Assembly (NCBI GenBank): GCA_019232725.1
Contig: JAFANK010000126.1
Coordinates: 1-6,749 of the forward strand
Origin: Vulcanimicrobiota bacterium
GTDB taxonomy: Bacteria; Vulcanimicrobiota; Vulcanimicrobiia; Eremiobacterales; Eremiobacteraceae
DNA: 6,749 nt
Reading direction: 5' to 3'
The position numbers were made by a program, and so were the translations under genes. The stretch's first letter is position 1; each line of letters begins with the position of its first letter. The notes below the pieces were generated by a model that was not told the DNA's origin, did no database searches, and saw nothing but the letters and a program-made list of their open reading frames with translations. Below, piece after piece: positions 5,037 through 6,749 of the stretch.

Positions 5037-5239
5037 GTACGAAAGGCTCCTATCCTTGCCCGCACACCATATGCGACAAACATGCGCATGCTCGTATGCT
5101 GTGACGGAGGCGGAAAGCCGCGCGTGGTGACGCGGTAAATCGCAAGGCATACAGCAACGAGCAAGAGCAGCAAGACGATCAGGCTGCAGCCTGCCCTGAT
5201 GGCGCCCGATCGTCGCTCACGCGCTGCCGGCTCAAGCAT
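5030..5239 (-). CDS. 69-aa single-helix membrane protein of unknown function
   Basis: The frame runs from ATG 5239 to TGA 5030-5032. A basic N-terminus (ARERRSGAIRAG) precedes one hydrophobic helix at about 18-35 (CSLIVLLLLLVAVCLAIY), giving a likely N-in membrane anchor. The remaining 34 residues are Arg-rich with a PPP turn. The start has no good Shine-Dalgarno site, and in-frame extension is blocked by a stop at 5270-5272. Its last codons hold the ribosome site and start of the following gene, and the TGA overlaps that gene's second codon (ATGTTGA). It is divergent from the DUF4239 gene, with about 106 bp between starts. The product is not recognised. The tail could be non-conserved, so the gene call is moderate. 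Confidence 0.6.
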   Translation of the reverse strand: MLEPAARERRSGAIRAGCSLIVLLLLLVAVCLAIYRVTTRGFPPPSQHTSMRMFVAYGVRARIGAFRTC

Positions 5240-5345
5240 CGATGGAACCGTGTTCGCCCACTGGACCGCCTAGGACCCGCTTCGGCCAAATAGGAGCTGC
5301 CGTACACAGACCTAAGTGCTCGGCAAACATCGCGAGGAGCGCCGA

Positions 5346-6149
5346 GTGTTGTACGCGATACCACCCCTATTGCTGCTGATCCTTGCCGTTGCGGTCGCCG
5401 TGACCTTTGCTATTTGTGGACAACTGTACGTGCACCGTCATTTCAAAGCGCAAGACTTCGTCCAACACAACGAGGTCGCTGGATTTATCATCTCCGTCGT
5501 AGGCACGCTCTACGGTGTGTTGTTGGGCTTCCTCACGGTTGTCGTGTGGCAGCATTTCTCCGATTCCCGAGATCAGGTCGCGCGCGAATCTGCCGCAGCC
5601 GCCGACGTCTGGCATACCGCGGTTGGGCTTCCATATGTCGTGCGCTCACGCGTTCGCGACGACATGGAGAAATATGCCAAGATCATGATCAGCGCTGAAT
5701 GGCCGGCCATGCGCAATGGCGGTGTGAGCACTGATGCTGATATCGTCGTCATGGATGCGATGGCCGAAACGGGCACGCTCGATCCCGCTAATCTTCGCGA
5801 AGCGAGTGCCCAACTTGCTACACAGCAGCAGCTCACCGTGTTGCATGACGAGCGCCAACGCCGGATCGCGGATAATGACGCCGCAGTTACCTGGTTTGAG
5901 TGGGTGGTGTTGTTCATCGGTGGCGTCAGCGTGCTGTGCTTTTGCTGGCTATTCGGGCTGCGCAACCCGACCGTGCACCTGCTCATGACTGCCGCGGTGG
6001 CTGTCGTCATGACATCGACGCTTGTGCTCCTCTACGAGCTGCAGTATCCTTTTCGCAGCCCGATCGGCATCGGCACGGCTACCTGGCAGGGGCTGCTTGC
6101 GCACATCGAGTTGATGCAACACGGCAGCCAGATGTACATGCGTATGTGA
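5346..6149 (+). CDS. DUF4239 (bestrophin-like) integral membrane protein
   Basis: The 267-residue product fits the DUF4239 family, bacterial membrane proteins of unknown role sometimes described as bestrophin-like. Four membrane helices are visible near 5-24, 47-69, 185-205 and 210-231. Family features are the NEVAGFIISVVGTLYGVLLG segment leading into helix 2, a cytoplasmic helical region with VWQHF and ESAAAADVWH around 67-90, and a C-terminal LQYPFRSPIGIG after helix 4. GTG 5346 is preferred because GAGGAG (5334-5339) lies 6 nt upstream; an in-frame GTG at 5316 would add ten polar residues and has no such site. Its promoter should lie in the 106 bp shared with the divergent 69-aa gene, but no clear boxes are seen. 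Confidence 0.9.
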   Translation: MLYAIPPLLLLILAVAVAVTFAICGQLYVHRHFKAQDFVQHNEVAGFIISVVGTLYGVLLGFLTVVVWQHFSDSRDQVARESAAAADVWHTAVGLPYVVRSRVRDDMEKYAKIMISAEWPAMRNGGVSTDADIVVMDAMAETGTLDPANLREASAQLATQQQLTVLHDERQRRIADNDAAVTWFEWVVLFIGGVSVLCFCWLFGLRNPTVHLLMTAAVAVVMTSTLVLLYELQYPFRSPIGIGTATWQGLLAHIELMQHGSQMYMRM

Positions 6150-6276
6150 AGCGTGGTTCCGAGCATGGGGTCGCCTGCGCCGTTTGAGGCGATTCGAGCA
6201 GCGGTAATACTCAAAAGCACGAAGCCGCTCGGCCTGTTGTCCAGACGCAAGGGTCGCGCCACCGCAAGGAGACATC
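6150..6276 (+). promoter_or_regulatory. Intergenic region with a weak promoter candidate for the dehydrogenase gene
   Basis: TTTGAG near 6183 and TAATAC near 6205 are about 16 bp apart and could serve as -35 and -10 boxes. The spacing to the ATG at 6277 is about 66 bp. AAGGAG (6266-6271) is a good ribosome site. No terminator for the DUF4239 gene is evident, so read-through transcription is also possible. Confidence 0.3.
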
Positions 6277-6749
6277 ATGCAAGCCCCCTCTATCACCCAC
6301 CCGTTGCACGACTATCCGCGACCGCCGTTCCCTGAACAGTCCCAGCCGTGGCCCGGGCTTGCGAAGGAGATGCGGCCGCGCCCTGACCATGGCGAGCAAA
6401 GCTACAAGGGCAGCGGACGGCTCGCTGGCCGCAAGGCGCTCATCACTGGCGGCGATTCGGGGATGGGCCGCGCGGCCGCTATCGCATTCGCTCGCGAAGG
6501 CGCTGACGTCGCGATCAGTTACCTGGCGGCCGAAGAGCCCGACGCGAGCGATGTCATCGAGCTCATTCGGGCAAGTGGTCGCAATGGCGCTGCGCTACCG
6601 GGCGACATTCGCGACGAAGCGTTCTGCCAGCAGTTGGTGTCCGATGCCGTGGAGCGATTGGGTGGACTCGACATCCTTGTGAATAACGCCGCTCGCCAAC
6701 AGGCACAAGAACATATCGCAGACCTGTCGACCGAACAATTCGATTGGAC
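6277..6749 (+). CDS. Short-chain dehydrogenase/reductase, YghA/YdaD type (3' truncated by window)
   Basis: This is the N-terminal 157 residues of a short-chain dehydrogenase that runs off the window; relatives are about 285-300 residues. The closest matches I recognise are E. coli YghA and Bacillus YdaD (general stress protein 39). Residues 1-48 form the family's proline-rich lead (PRPPFPEQSQPWPGLA, then PDHGEQSYKGSGRL). The Rossmann signature TGGDSGMGRA is at 57-66, where an Asp replaces the more common residue of TGxxxGxG, as is usual in this subgroup. DVAISYLAAEE follows at 78-87, GDIRD at 109-113 and LDILVNNAA at 131-139. The active-site Ser and YxxxK lie beyond the window. The ATG follows AAGGAG with 5 nt spacing. 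It probably reduces or oxidises a small carbonyl compound with NAD(P)H; the substrate is unknown. Confidence 0.93.
   Translation, partial: MQAPSITHPLHDYPRPPFPEQSQPWPGLAKEMRPRPDHGEQSYKGSGRLAGRKALITGGDSGMGRAAAIAFAREGADVAISYLAAEEPDASDVIELIRASGRNGAALPGDIRDEAFCQQLVSDAVERLGGLDILVNNAARQQAQEHIADLSTEQFDW

Noticed and set aside
5573..6010. 145-aa open frame on the minus strand
   Set aside because: It is the antisense shadow of the DUF4239 gene; composition is Ser/Thr/Arg-rich as expected for a shadow.
6359..6682. 107-aa plus-strand frame
   Set aside because: It is an out-of-frame shadow of the short-chain dehydrogenase gene.

Overview
This window looks like an ordinary accessory stretch of a proteobacterial chromosome. 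A soil betaproteobacterium of the Burkholderia/Paraburkholderia/Caballeronia type is my best guess. The support is the tRNA-Phe with an encoded CCA end, a moderately GC-rich composition, Shine-Dalgarno leaders of the AAGGAG type, and the gene mix: a YihY/BrkB membrane protein, a GHTxC-type bacterial metallothionein, a stand-alone MEDS-domain protein, a DUF4239 protein and a YghA/YdaD-type short-chain dehydrogenase. The assignment is inference. I see no insertion sequence, integrase, CRISPR array or rRNA.

Layout. (1) 23-98, minus: tRNA-Phe(GAA). (2) 99-482: no convincing gene, only a weak minus-strand reading frame that may be a gene remnant. (3) 483-779, plus: a 98-residue unknown protein with a duplicated WxxWYAxxL motif. 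(4) 1827-835 and 2022-1888, minus: a 44-residue metallothionein followed by a YihY/BrkB-family membrane protein, probably one transcript. The metallothionein is too short for usual ORF cut-offs. An imperfect inverted repeat lies just upstream of it. (5) 2203-2271, plus: a candidate 22-residue single-helix membrane peptide. (6) 2272-2795: no firm gene. It holds a terminator-like hairpin on the minus strand, a 12-bp palindrome and a short cysteine-containing reading frame without a start. (7) 2796-4344, plus: a PaaI-like hotdog thioesterase, a 65-residue CxxC/CxxC zinc-finger-like protein, and a MEDS-domain protein whose GTG follows the previous stop by three bases. (8) 4359-5239, minus: three small proteins with membrane or secretion features, two of them overlapping. 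(9) 5346-6149, plus: a four-helix DUF4239 membrane protein. (10) 6277 to the window end, plus: the N-terminal half of an NAD(P)-dependent short-chain dehydrogenase related to E. coli YghA and Bacillus YdaD.

How it fits together. No metabolic pathway is visible. The common theme is small membrane or envelope proteins and stress-type functions: metal buffering by the metallothionein, a general-stress-type dehydrogenase and a MEDS sensor-like domain. The two most distinctive units are the metallothionein-yihY pair and the zinc-finger-MEDS pair. Both rest on tight gene spacing in the sequence. Any functional link inside them is inference.
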